From: Paracoccaceae bacterium
GTDB lineage: Bacteria; Pseudomonadota; Alphaproteobacteria; Rhodobacterales; Rhodobacteraceae
NCBI GenBank assembly: GCA_018607905.1
Contig: JABBAP010000052.1
Span: 1 to 59,273 of the forward strand
Reading direction: 5' to 3'
DNA: 59,273 bases
The notes below the pieces were generated by a model. It was not told the DNA's origin. It did no database searches and saw only the letters and a program-made list of their open reading frames with translations. Positions 27,201 to 34,661 of this stretch are shown here, in pieces; the first letter of the stretch is position 1, and every line of letters begins with the position of its first letter. Position numbers and translations under genes: made by a program.

Positions 27201-27685
27201 GCGCGGGACACGGCGGTGCGGATGACGGGTTCACCCAAACGGCGCACAGCGGATTTTAGGGTGGCGGCGATGCCTGGCTCTTCGTCGTGCAAAACCTTGC
27301 CCGTAAGCATTAGTGCCCAAGTGGAGGCGTTGACGAGTGAGGAGGAGGATTTGCCTAGGTGGCTGCCCCAATCGGAGGGGGCGATCTTGTCTTCGATCAA
27401 GGCATCGACGGTTTCGGAATCCGGAACGCGCAGCAGGGCTTCGGCGAGGCACATCAGCGCGATGCCTTCGTCAGTGGAGAGGCCGTATTCGGCCATGAAA
27501 ACCTCCATGATGCCGGAATTGCCTTCGGCGCGAATTTTGGTGACGAGATCTGTCGCGCGGGCGGTGGAGGCAGATTTCAGAGCGTCTGTGATGCCCGATT
27601 TGTGTTGCAGATCGGCCAGCAAAACCTGTTCATCCGCAAGGTGCGCGGTGCGGATTTCTGTGCGAAGAGTTTGAAGATCAGTCAT
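24215..27685 (-). CDS. putA: Bifunctional proline dehydrogenase / pyrroline-5-carboxylate dehydrogenase
   Basis: A 1156-residue enzyme that oxidises proline to glutamate. The N-terminal part is the FAD-dependent proline dehydrogenase barrel (about 130-440, with IKLSALHPRYE and RLVKGAYWDTEIKRAQ); the C-terminal part is the NAD-dependent aldehyde dehydrogenase (about 500-980, with ISPWNFPLAIF, the ETGGLNAM segment and the catalytic Cys in SAGQRCSALR). A further C-terminal region of about 170 residues follows, as in long PutA proteins. There is no obvious N-terminal DNA-binding arm, and a separate Lrp-type regulator sits next door. Start at 27685 with GAGG in front. Confidence 0.95.
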   Translation of the reverse strand: MTDLQTLRTEIRTAHLADEQVLLADLQHKSGITDALKSASTARATDLVTKIRAEGNSGIMEVFMAEYGLSTDEGIALMCLAEALLRVPDSETVDALIEDKIAPSDWGSHLGKSSSSLVNASTWALMLTGKVLHDEEPGIAATLKSAVRRLGEPVIRTAVSRAMKELGAQFVLGQTIREAVSRGKSKAREGFTYSYDMLGEAALTANDAEKFYDSYADAIKSLAKQCKSDDIRENPGISIKLSALHPRYELGQSNRVTRELVLSTKRLARMARKANMGLNIDAEEADRLDLSLDVIEAVLRDPDLAGWDGFGVVVQAFGKRCNGVIDWLHALATSLDRKIMVRLVKGAYWDTEIKRAQVEGTENFPVFTRKAATDVAYICNAQKLLTLTDRIYPQFATHNAHTVAAILELATDKTTFEFQRLHGMGEALHDIVLRDSQTRCRIYAPVGAHRDLLAYLVRRLLENGANSSFVNQIIDETVPPSDVAADPFETLAGATNTAVALPKDIFAPRKNSLGWDLHRHADIDEIETARAHFAQTNWTAGPLTVAKPTGAETLTIANPARPDDTVGTVLQATEVDAQAAIKNAAVWKAPANIRATVLRKAADLYEQNFGELFAVLAREAGKTPMDAIAELREAVDFLRFYADEAERQTDYTPRGIFTCISPWNFPLAIFSGQISAALAAGNAVLAKPAEPTSITAYIAVKLLHQAGVPKSALQLLPGAGRIIGTALTSSDKINGTCFTGSTATAQTINRALAQHAAPDSPVIAETGGLNAMIVDSTALPEQAVRDIIASGFQSAGQRCSALRVLYIQEDVADTFTEMLFGAMDELILGDPWGFTTDVGPVINEAAANGIRAHIQTARTQGRLMKELPTPNTGTFVAPTVLRINGIADLETEIFGPVIHIATFKSEQLDQIVDDINASGFGLTFGMHSRIDDRVDSVTARLNVGNMYINRNQIGAIVGSQPFGGEGLSGTGPKAGGPNYVKRFTATTTQSNDTPNGAIADIAAVQDALNTMSAIRRPRLSSELLPGPTGESNQLSTFGRGTVLCLGPTDKAAAEQARIARQNGCAALQVAPDVANGIDGTLDRAALATLANFDVVALWSNPADQTTARQALAQRTGALIPLVCGDDLAERCTMERHICVDTTAAGGNAQLLASVEV

Positions 27686-27821
27686 GAGAGTGCCTCGATG
27701 CAAAAGGTTGTTTGATCTTTCGTATCACTGATTTATCGGTCAGTTTATCCAATTTTTATTGAATAGAAGGCTGAAATGACTTATTTTTGTGGGTAAATTA
27801 GACGAAGTAAGTGAAATTCAA

Positions 27822-28292
27822 ATGCCTGATAGCCAATTAGATGCGATTGATCGAAAGATTTTGACAGCGCTGCACCGTGATGGACGTATGTCGATGACGG
27901 AATTGGCGGGCACAGTTGGGTTGTCCAAAACGCCATGTCAGTTGCGGGTGAAGCGATTGCGCGGCGAGGGATATATTCGTGGGTTTCAAGCGGTTCTGGA
28001 TCTGGGAAAACTGGGATTAGATCACATCGCGTTTGTGGAGGTTCGCCTTTCAGATACACGAGAGGCGGCGTTGCGGGCGTTTAACGCAGCCGTTTCGGAT
28101 GTAAGCGAGATTGAAGAATGCCACATGATTGCGGGTGCGTTTGATTATCTTTTGAAGGTGCGCACGGTGGATATAAAAGCGTATCGTGCGGTTTTGGGCG
28201 AGGTGATTTCGAACCTACCCCATGTCGCAAACAGTTCGACGCATGTTTCGATGGAAGCGGTGAAAGATGGTGGGCAGAACGTCGCAATTTGA
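27822..28292 (+). CDS. putR: Lrp/AsnC-family regulator, probable PutR
   Basis: A 156-residue feast/famine regulator: an N-terminal helix-turn-helix (LDAIDRKILTALHRDGRMSMTELAGTVGLSKTPCQLRVKRL) and a C-terminal RAM ligand-binding domain (about 70-150). It is divergent from putA with 136 bp between start codons. In alphaproteobacteria a divergent Lrp-type gene (putR) activates putA in response to proline, which fits the placement. The regulator of the adjacent arginase genes could be the same protein, but this is inference. A GTG-initiated longer form from 27789 is unlikely, as it adds residues not typical for the family. Confidence 0.85.
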   Translation: MPDSQLDAIDRKILTALHRDGRMSMTELAGTVGLSKTPCQLRVKRLRGEGYIRGFQAVLDLGKLGLDHIAFVEVRLSDTREAALRAFNAAVSDVSEIEECHMIAGAFDYLLKVRTVDIKAYRAVLGEVISNLPHVANSSTHVSMEAVKDGGQNVAI

Positions 28293-28338
28293 TAGTCTTG
28301 GTAGCGACATTGTTAAAGGGACGGGCTAGGTTGAAAGA

Positions 28339-29034
28339 ATGAATGTTGGCGCAAAAATCCTCGTCATTGAAGACGAAGCATCGCAGTTGGAACTGCTGGC
28401 GTATAACCTTGGGGTCGAGGGATACGGCGTGTTTAAAGCCGAGACTGGCGAAGAAGGGTTGTTGATCCTGAAGGAGCAGTCGATTGATTTGATTTTGCTG
28501 GATTGGATGTTGCCCCAAATGTCTGGGTTGGAAGTGTGCCGCCAAGTGAAGCGAAAGAAGGCCACCAAGAATATTCCCGTGATAATGCTGACAGCGCGGG
28601 GCGAGGAAGACGATAAAATTCGCGGGCTTGATATTGGCGCAGATGATTATGTCGTGAAGCCGTATTTGATCAAAGAGTTGATGGCTCGGGTGCGGGCAGG
28701 ACTGCGCAATCGCTCTGAGCAGTCGGGAGCTGAGGTTTTGGAGTTTCAATCGCTTAGCATGAATTTGGTTAAGCACACGGTGAGTGTTGCCGAAAGCGCG
28801 GTTTCCTTGGGTCCGCTGGAGTTCAAATTGTTGCGCGTTTTCATGGAAACGCCGGGGCGGGTTTGGTCGCGTGATCAATTGTTGGACCGAGTTTGGGGCG
28901 ATAACCTGAACGTGGATACGCGCACCGTGGACGTGCATATCGCGCGGTTGCGAAAGGCGCTGAGCAAAGCATCTGATGTTGGGTTTGTGCGCACGGTGCG
29001 TGGGTTTGGGTATTCGCTTGATACCTCTGCTTGA
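28339..29034 (+). CDS. PhoB/OmpR-type response regulator without adjacent kinase
   Basis: A 231-residue regulator. The receiver domain has the acidic pair ED (about 11-12), the phospho-acceptor Asp in LLDWMLP near 55, the Thr of MLTARG near 83 and Lys in DYVVKPY near 105; a Tyr replaces the usual Phe after KP. The C-terminal winged helix (about 135-230, SRDQLLDRVWGDNLNVDTRTVDVHIARLRKAL) is very like PhoB. No histidine kinase, pst or phoU gene is nearby, so it is an orphan here. A true PhoB is possible, but in most alphaproteobacteria PhoB lies next to phoU. Confidence 0.82.
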   Translation: MNVGAKILVIEDEASQLELLAYNLGVEGYGVFKAETGEEGLLILKEQSIDLILLDWMLPQMSGLEVCRQVKRKKATKNIPVIMLTARGEEDDKIRGLDIGADDYVVKPYLIKELMARVRAGLRNRSEQSGAEVLEFQSLSMNLVKHTVSVAESAVSLGPLEFKLLRVFMETPGRVWSRDQLLDRVWGDNLNVDTRTVDVHIARLRKALSKASDVGFVRTVRGFGYSLDTSA

Positions 29035-29065
29035 GGCTGGGGGCATTTAGCCCTAGAATCGCTGC

Positions 29066-29806
29066 ATGGAATGGCGTGACGAAGGGGTCATCTTGGCCGC
29101 GCGTCGGCACGGAGAGACCTCTGTTATCTTGGATGTTTTGACGAAAACACATGGCCGTCATGCGGGCGTGGTGCGCGGGGGTGCGTCGCGTAAACAAGCG
29201 CCTGTTTTGCAACCTGGTAATCAAATCGAGGTCGAATGGCGCGCACGCTTGGAGGACCATCTTGGGGCGTACCGTGCGGAATTGTTGAAATCACGCAGCG
29301 GGATCATGGCGGATCGGGGACGGTTGGCCGCGCTCAGTTCGATCTGTGCGTTGATGACGTTTGCGATGCCCGAGCGGATGGAATTGACGCAGATTTATGA
29401 TCAAACCTTGGCGTTGATCGAAAAACTGAATTCCGATGAACCGTGGAGCGCGGATTACGCGGTTTGGGAATTGATGATTTTGGAAGAGCTGGGGTATGGG
29501 CTGGATCTGAGCAGTTGTGCGGCGACGGGGGGAACGCAGGAATTGATTTATGTGTCACCCAAAAGCGGGCGTGCGGTGTGCCGCAGCGCGGGCGCGCAAT
29601 ACGCGGATCGAATGCTGCCGTTGCCGGAGTTCTTGCAGATGGAGGGTGTTGATCCTGCTGCAATTGAAGTGTTGGGCGCGTTAAAAACCACGGGGTATTT
29701 TTTGGAACGATGGTTGGCACCTGCATTGGGAAATCGACCTTTGCCAGACGCGCGGGCACGGCTGATTCATGTGTTGCAGAGGGAGGTGAAGCGTGAAGGT
29801 GTTTGA
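29066..29806 (+). CDS. recO: DNA repair protein RecO
   Basis: A 246-residue recombination mediator that helps load RecA onto SSB-coated single-stranded DNA with RecR and RecF. The N-terminal OB fold starts MEWRDEGVILAARRHGETSVILDVLT, typical for RecO. A helical domain follows, with GLDLSSCAATGG and SGRAVCRSAG positioned like the zinc-binding segment, though only two cysteines remain. The following glycosylase-like gene begins inside its last codons. Confidence 0.93.
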   Translation: MEWRDEGVILAARRHGETSVILDVLTKTHGRHAGVVRGGASRKQAPVLQPGNQIEVEWRARLEDHLGAYRAELLKSRSGIMADRGRLAALSSICALMTFAMPERMELTQIYDQTLALIEKLNSDEPWSADYAVWELMILEELGYGLDLSSCAATGGTQELIYVSPKSGRAVCRSAGAQYADRMLPLPEFLQMEGVDPAAIEVLGALKTTGYFLERWLAPALGNRPLPDARARLIHVLQREVKREGV

Positions 29807-30464
29807 AGATTTTAGAGATGCTGCGATTGAGCGCAAAGGCGGGGAGGCCGCGTTAGTTGAGGCGCTTGGTGGTGCCGGTCGCGCACGCGATATCAGTGCG
29901 CTGAGCGATGATCGCATTTTGGCGGAGTTTTCGAAGCGGGTGTTTCAGGCGGGGTTCAATTGGTCCGTGATCGAAAAGAAGTGGGATGGGTTTGAAGCAG
30001 GATTTCACGGATTTGATATTGGGCGCAATGCGTTTATGTCGGATGAGGATTTCGATGCTCATTTGAAAGATACTGGAATTGTACGCCATGCGACCAAGAT
30101 TTTATCGGTGCGGGATAATGCGATTTTTCTAGGTGATTTGCGCCAAGAACACGGGTCTGCTGCAAAGTTCTTTCATGACTGGCCATCCAGTGATCTGGTT
30201 GGGTTGTGGGATGTGATGAAAAAGCGAGGCGCGCGGCTGGGTGGCAATACCGGGCAATATGCGCTGCGGTTTTTGGGTAAAGATTGCTTTATTCTAAGCA
30301 GGGCGGTTGTGACTGCGTTGACGCAAGCGGGCGTGATTGACGGCAAGGCGAGCAGTAAAGGGGATCGGCGTAAGGTGCAGGATGCGTTTAATGCTTGGCA
30401 CGCAGAAAGCGGAGAAAGCTACACGCGGATGAGCCGTATTTTGGCGATGTCGGTGCCTGACTGA
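29793..30464 (+). CDS. DNA-3-methyladenine glycosylase I family protein
   Basis: A 223-residue protein of the Tag-like group of helix-hairpin-helix glycosylases: WSVIEKKWDGFEAGFHGFD in the N-terminal half, and LGGNTGQYALRFLGKDCFILS with the hairpin and catalytic region near 145-165. Such enzymes excise alkylated adenine. Length and motif spacing differ from E. coli Tag, which has zinc-binding residues not obvious here, so activity is uncertain. GTG at 29793 is preceded by GGGAGG and overlaps recO by 14 bp, indicating translational coupling of two repair genes. Confidence 0.75.
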   Translation: MKVFEDFRDAAIERKGGEAALVEALGGAGRARDISALSDDRILAEFSKRVFQAGFNWSVIEKKWDGFEAGFHGFDIGRNAFMSDEDFDAHLKDTGIVRHATKILSVRDNAIFLGDLRQEHGSAAKFFHDWPSSDLVGLWDVMKKRGARLGGNTGQYALRFLGKDCFILSRAVVTALTQAGVIDGKASSKGDRRKVQDAFNAWHAESGESYTRMSRILAMSVPD

Positions 30465-30466
30465 GA

Positions 30467-30853
30467 TTACTTTAGCCTGTATTCGAGGGATTGGTTGCTG
30501 TCGTTTGACAGGAGCAACGTGGGCCCTGTGCGCTCAATCAGGGTCATGGATTCGAGGGCTTGGAAGTAAACTTCCTCAAGTTCGAGCTCTGGACAGGCGC
30601 GTTTTGTGGATGCAATCGCGGTGACTTCGAACCATGGCAGTGGGGCCGTTTGGGATGCAAAATAGGTGTTGCAAGGGGCGCGGCCCGCAATGCGGCCCTT
30701 TTCCGGAAAGGTTAGGGTGATATCTGCGGCAATTGCTTTGCCGTTCATTTGGCTAAGTTGCCATGTGTCGGTGGGTGTGGATTGGCCAGAGATGGTTTCG
30801 TCCTTTTGACAGGCAGTCAACGCGATTGCGATAATGAGGGCGATGTATTTCAT
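30467..30853 (-). CDS. META-domain (HslJ-like) lipoprotein
   Basis: A 128-residue protein with a lipoprotein signal (IALIIAIALTAC; the Cys at about 15 should be lipidated). The mature part is one META domain: WQLSQMNGKAI, ITLTFPEKGRIAGRAPCNTYFAS with the conserved CN, and a Cys near the middle. HslJ relatives in the envelope are linked to resistance to stress or novobiocin; the biochemical role is unknown. It ends 3 bp from the convergent glycosylase-like gene and is divergent from the FAD oxidoreductase. The start at 30853 is the ATG that begins the signal. Confidence 0.8.
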   Translation of the reverse strand: MKYIALIIAIALTACQKDETISGQSTPTDTWQLSQMNGKAIAADITLTFPEKGRIAGRAPCNTYFASQTAPLPWFEVTAIASTKRACPELELEEVYFQALESMTLIERTGPTLLLSNDSNQSLEYRLK

Positions 30854-30913
30854 GGCTGTGTTGGTGACAAATTGTGCGCGGCGTGGCAACCCTATGTGCA
30901 GGAGGGTCGCGAA

Positions 30914-32263
30914 ATGTCGCCATTAAAACGGATTTACCACGCGGATGCCTATGACACGGACACCCCCGTTGGCAGTTATTGGGAAGCGGTAACACCATCG
31001 CCTTTGGTTGATCCTGTGTTGGAAGGTGATTTTCAGACAGATGTTGTTGTGATCGGAGCGGGGTTTACGGGTTTGTCGAGCGCGTTGCATTTGGCCAAGG
31101 ATCATGGTTTTGCACCAATTGTTTTGGATGCAGGGCATGTGGGTTGGGGGGCATCGGGGCGCAATGCTGGTTTCAACTGCATGGGCGGGGGTAAGTTGTC
31201 GAATGCGGCCTACTTAAAGCGGTGGGGCGAAGTAGATTTATCGACGTATTACGCCGCACAAGTGCGTGCGACTGAGGTAGTGGATGAGCTGCTGCAAGAC
31301 AACGAGATTGATGTAGATCGTCAGCCAAAGGGTGAGTGGCTGTTGGCGCACCGACGCAAAGATTTTGATGGATTTGCAGAGGATGCTGCGTTTCTAAACC
31401 GAGTTGCTGGCGTGAAATCCGAGGTTATCGGCTCGGAGGCGTTGCGCGAGAGCGATGTGAATGGTGCGGGCGCACATGGCGCGATGTTTTCGGATGTTGG
31501 GTTTTGCTTGAACCCGCGCAAGTATGTTTTTGGGCTGGCAGATGCTGTTCGAAAAGCAGGCGGGCGCATATTTGGGAACAGTTTGGTTGAGCATATCGAG
31601 CGATTGCCTGATGGACGGTTTGGCGTGCGCACCGGCAAAGGGCGTGTGGTGGCGGATCGGCTGATTTTGGCGGGCAATGGATACAATTCAGAGAACCTGC
31701 CTGATTGGATGGGCGGGCGCTATACGCCTGTGGTCAGCCATATCATGGTGACGGAGCGGATGGGGGATAACGTGCTGGCGGATCAGGGCTGGCGCGTGAA
31801 CCAGATGAGTTGTGACACGCGCAAAATGCTGCATTATTTCCGCCTGTTGCCTGATGGGCGGATGCTGTTTGGGATGCGAGGAACGCCGAACCTTGGCCCG
31901 CAAGACAAAGCGCGAATGCCCAATGCAGTGCGTGGCGATTTTGATGCGATGTTCCCCGCTTGGGCAGGTGTTCGCACGGCCTATCATTGGTCAGGGCTGA
32001 TTTGTGTGGCGCGTAATTTGGTGCCCTATGTGGGGCCGATCGGGGAATGGAACGGTGCATTCACTGCGCTGGCGTTTCATGGAAACGGAGTTTCGATGGG
32101 CAGTTATTCGGGTAAGATATTGGCGGGGATGGTGGCAGATAAAAAGTATGATGAGCCGTTGTCTGACGGGATGAAGGCCACGCCAGAGCGGTATCCAATT
32201 GCGCAAGCGCGCCGCTGGGCCCTTCCGTTGGCGTTTAAGTGGTATGGTTGGCAGGATCGCTAG
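30914..32263 (+). CDS. FAD-dependent oxidoreductase (DAO family)
   Basis: A 449-residue soluble flavoprotein of the D-amino-acid oxidase superfamily. The dinucleotide-binding motif is VVVIGAGFTGLSSALHLA near 41-58, followed by the GWGASGRNAGF stretch that contacts FAD in amine oxidases of the PuuB/sarcosine oxidase type. The C-terminal end contains FHGNGVSMGSYSGK, which closes the FAD site. A GGAGGG site fixes the start. No partner genes point to a substrate; amines or N-methyl amino acids are likely for the family. Confidence 0.85.
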   Translation: MSPLKRIYHADAYDTDTPVGSYWEAVTPSPLVDPVLEGDFQTDVVVIGAGFTGLSSALHLAKDHGFAPIVLDAGHVGWGASGRNAGFNCMGGGKLSNAAYLKRWGEVDLSTYYAAQVRATEVVDELLQDNEIDVDRQPKGEWLLAHRRKDFDGFAEDAAFLNRVAGVKSEVIGSEALRESDVNGAGAHGAMFSDVGFCLNPRKYVFGLADAVRKAGGRIFGNSLVEHIERLPDGRFGVRTGKGRVVADRLILAGNGYNSENLPDWMGGRYTPVVSHIMVTERMGDNVLADQGWRVNQMSCDTRKMLHYFRLLPDGRMLFGMRGTPNLGPQDKARMPNAVRGDFDAMFPAWAGVRTAYHWSGLICVARNLVPYVGPIGEWNGAFTALAFHGNGVSMGSYSGKILAGMVADKKYDEPLSDGMKATPERYPIAQARRWALPLAFKWYGWQDR

Positions 32264-32351
32264 GTCTTGGCGCATTTACACAGCCAAAAGTGTGACATCT
32301 GACATTGTTTAAATACGATTTAGAGCGTTAAGTGGAGCCAACTTATCATGG

Positions 32352-32424
32352 TGCACCCTTCGAATCGGGTGCAGGGCAATTTGAAGACAACCGCTCTGAT
32401 AGGCTTGGACATCAGAGAGTCCGA
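32352..32424 (+). other. Structured leader upstream of the caspase-like gene
   Basis: Two hairpins lie in the 197-bp gap before the caspase-like gene: TGCACCC/GGGTGCA (32352-32358, 32367-32373) and CTTGGAC/GTCCGAG (about 32403-32424). No known riboswitch pattern is recognised. A role in the 5' untranslated region is possible but unproven. Confidence 0.35.
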
Positions 32425-32460
32425 GTTTTATCGCCGATCATTTAGGGAATTATAGTTGCG

Positions 32461-34083
32461 ATGCGTTTATCTTCAATTGCGTTTTATCTGTTTGCCTCGG
32501 TCTTTTTAGCGGTTTCTGGCGGGGTATCGGCCAAGACAGCGGCGCTGGTGGTCGGCAACAATGATTACGCCCATTTGCCAAAATTGAGCGTGGCTGTCGC
32601 GGATGCGCAATCGCACTGTGATCACCTTAAGGATGTTCGCAAATTTGATACTGTTGCGTGCCATTTCAACGTGACCAAATCCGAGATGGACCGCGCGGTT
32701 CTGGGGTTTTTATCCCAACTTGAAGCGGGCGATACGGCAATGGTGGTATTTTCCGGACACGGCGTGCAGTTAAACCCAGCCGATCCGAGCACGGTGTTTT
32801 TGCTGCCCACTGATTTGAACAGTAACGATATTCCCCAAGGTAGCGAAGAATACACGCTGCGCCAATATTCCACGCAGTTTAATGATCTGCGCCGCGCTAT
32901 TCGCAGCCGAAATGTGCGTCTTTCAGTTTATGTTTTGGACAACTGCCGTGACAACCCCCTGAACGCAGGAAGCGCGACCCGTGGCCTTGCGCTGGTCGCA
33001 GGGATGGGTGCCGTTCCAGCGGACCGCGGCGAGTTCATCTTTTTCTCGGCCTCCGAAGGTGAAGTCGCGATTGATCGGCTATCGGATGGTGACAATAATT
33101 CACCGTTCACGAGCGCGTTTTTGAAGTCCTTTCAGCCCAATGTTCCACTGGTTACGGTTGCCAATATCGTGGAGCGCGAAGTGATCAAAAACACAGGCGC
33201 GCTGGCCGCCAATCCACAACGTCCAAGGTATGATGACAATGTTGAAGGACCCGGCTGCATCGAAGGTATCGGCGAATGCGCGTCCGATCGTCGTGCAAGC
33301 GGTGTAGACGCAGAAATTGCCTCGGCTTTGGCATCGAGTGATTTCAACGCATTGCAACAAGTCATGCCGAAAGCGACGGGGAACGCACGATTGCCCGAAG
33401 TGATTGCGGCATTGGAAATTCATCGTTCGATTGATGCCCAGCAAACCTTGCTGGAATTGGATAAATTGAAACCAATGTACAATCGCATGAGCGGGCACCC
33501 GCGCCGTGAAGAAATTCGCGAATTGATCCGCCGCGCAATTCTGTTCAATTCCTGTATGGAATTGCAGCGCTTTGGCTGGCCGTGCCGCACAAATGATGCG
33601 ATTGCCGTCGCGCCGACGCCCGAATTGGACACGGCCGCGCTGAAGCCAGTACAGAAAGAAGACGAACCGGTTGCGCCAAATGCGTCGGCGTTTGAAACGC
33701 TGTCGGCGGGTATTGATCTGGGTACGTTGGGGGCGTTTTTCCTACCGCTCGAAAAAGTGCAAGAGGCGCTGAAATCTGCAGGGTATTACAATGGTCGAAT
33801 TGACGGACTTGAGGGGCCAGGCACAGCGCGTGCTGTAAAGGCTTGGCGTGATGACGTCGGCAGCTCGGGGACAGAAAAAGAGTTGGGCCCGATAGAGCTG
33901 TTGGTTTTGTTACAGCAAGTGGCAGAGGATTCACCGCCGAGTTTGGCGCTGCTTGGATTGTTCCACGCGCAAGGTATTGGATTTGGCAAAGACGTAGATG
34001 AGGGCCGCGAAATGCTGCAACGCGCAGCAAAACGCGGATTTTCAGATGCGAAAAATTGGTTGAAACAGTTGGAAGAGTTATAG
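32461..34083 (+). CDS. Secreted caspase-like (peptidase C14) protein with peptidoglycan-binding-like and Sel1 ends
   Basis: A 540-residue exported protein. The signal peptide covers about 1-24 (ending GGVSA). A caspase-like domain follows (25-250): ALVVGNNDY at the start, catalytic His100 in VVFSGHGVQ and catalytic Cys162 in VLDNCRDNP, both intact. A central helical stretch of unknown type (270-390) leads to a peptidoglycan-binding-like segment (about 420-475, LEKVQEALKSAGYYNGRIDG) and a final Sel1-like repeat (495-535, LGLFHAQGIGFGKDVDEGREMLQRAAKRG). Bacterial relatives (orthocaspases) cleave after basic residues. The lysine-rich protein encoded 7 bp downstream is a plausible partner or substrate; this is inference. 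Confidence 0.85.
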   Translation: MRLSSIAFYLFASVFLAVSGGVSAKTAALVVGNNDYAHLPKLSVAVADAQSHCDHLKDVRKFDTVACHFNVTKSEMDRAVLGFLSQLEAGDTAMVVFSGHGVQLNPADPSTVFLLPTDLNSNDIPQGSEEYTLRQYSTQFNDLRRAIRSRNVRLSVYVLDNCRDNPLNAGSATRGLALVAGMGAVPADRGEFIFFSASEGEVAIDRLSDGDNNSPFTSAFLKSFQPNVPLVTVANIVEREVIKNTGALAANPQRPRYDDNVEGPGCIEGIGECASDRRASGVDAEIASALASSDFNALQQVMPKATGNARLPEVIAALEIHRSIDAQQTLLELDKLKPMYNRMSGHPRREEIRELIRRAILFNSCMELQRFGWPCRTNDAIAVAPTPELDTAALKPVQKEDEPVAPNASAFETLSAGIDLGTLGAFFLPLEKVQEALKSAGYYNGRIDGLEGPGTARAVKAWRDDVGSSGTEKELGPIELLVLLQQVAEDSPPSLALLGLFHAQGIGFGKDVDEGREMLQRAAKRGFSDAKNWLKQLEEL

Positions 34084-34090
34084 GTTTAAT

Positions 34091-34648
34091 ATGCGCATTT
34101 TATGGATGATTTTGATTGCAGCCTCGTTCACTTTGGCAAGTGGGCAGGCAGCACAGGCGGCTTGTGAGAATTTTGTAGGTGGGGTTTGCCTCGATAAGAA
34201 AAAAGCACCGGCGAAGAAGCCTGTGAAAAAATCTACACCTAAGAAAAAGGTGACAAAGAAGAAAAAGGCTGCGCCTAAAAAAGCCGTGGCCAGCAAGCCC
34301 AAAGTTGTTAAGCCCGCAAAGTCAGCTGCGAACTCATGTGTAAAGTTGTCGGCAGGCAATGCGTCGTCATTGGATTTTGCGCATGGCGTGGTTGATACAA
34401 GCGTTACAGTGCGAAATATTTGCAGCGAAGCGATCACGGTGTATGTGCAATTGAATGCGTGCAAGTCACCAAGGGCATACGCGGACACCATGGTCGGAAG
34501 ATCGCGCAAAAAAATCAAGCTGCGCAAGGGCGGTTCGGTATCATTGCGCGTTTCACATCAACAAGGGCTGCGCGGAGCGTCCACTTTGGCGCGCACGAAC
34601 GCTGCCTATGCTGGGCAAAAAGGCACATATCCCAAGTTTGGCTGTTAG
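34091..34648 (+). CDS. Secreted lysine-rich protein with C-terminal beta domain
   Basis: A 185-residue protein with a signal peptide (about 1-24, ending AAQAAC). Next comes a low-complexity Lys/Pro/Ala stretch (about 36-78; KKAPAKKPVKKSTPKK and similar) of high positive charge, then a compact C-terminal domain (about 80-185) with Cys residues suited to disulfides. It starts 7 bp after the caspase-like gene and is surely co-transcribed. The basic linker resembles DNA- or envelope-binding tails. I do not recognise the C-terminal domain. Confidence 0.75.
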   Translation: MRILWMILIAASFTLASGQAAQAACENFVGGVCLDKKKAPAKKPVKKSTPKKKVTKKKKAAPKKAVASKPKVVKPAKSAANSCVKLSAGNASSLDFAHGVVDTSVTVRNICSEAITVYVQLNACKSPRAYADTMVGRSRKKIKLRKGGSVSLRVSHQQGLRGASTLARTNAAYAGQKGTYPKFGC

Positions 34649-34661
34649 GCTCGTCGTGGGT

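Noticed and set aside
27740-27821. Imperfect CTGA/TCAG repeat between putA and the Lrp-type gene as a binding site.
   Set aside because: Four-base arms occur by chance; Lrp-type sites are too degenerate to identify by eye.
28081-29046. Open frame of 321 codons on the minus strand opposite the Lrp-type and PhoB-like genes.
   Set aside because: It spans two recognisable plus-strand genes and their gap, has His/Gln/Pro-rich composition and no family resemblance.
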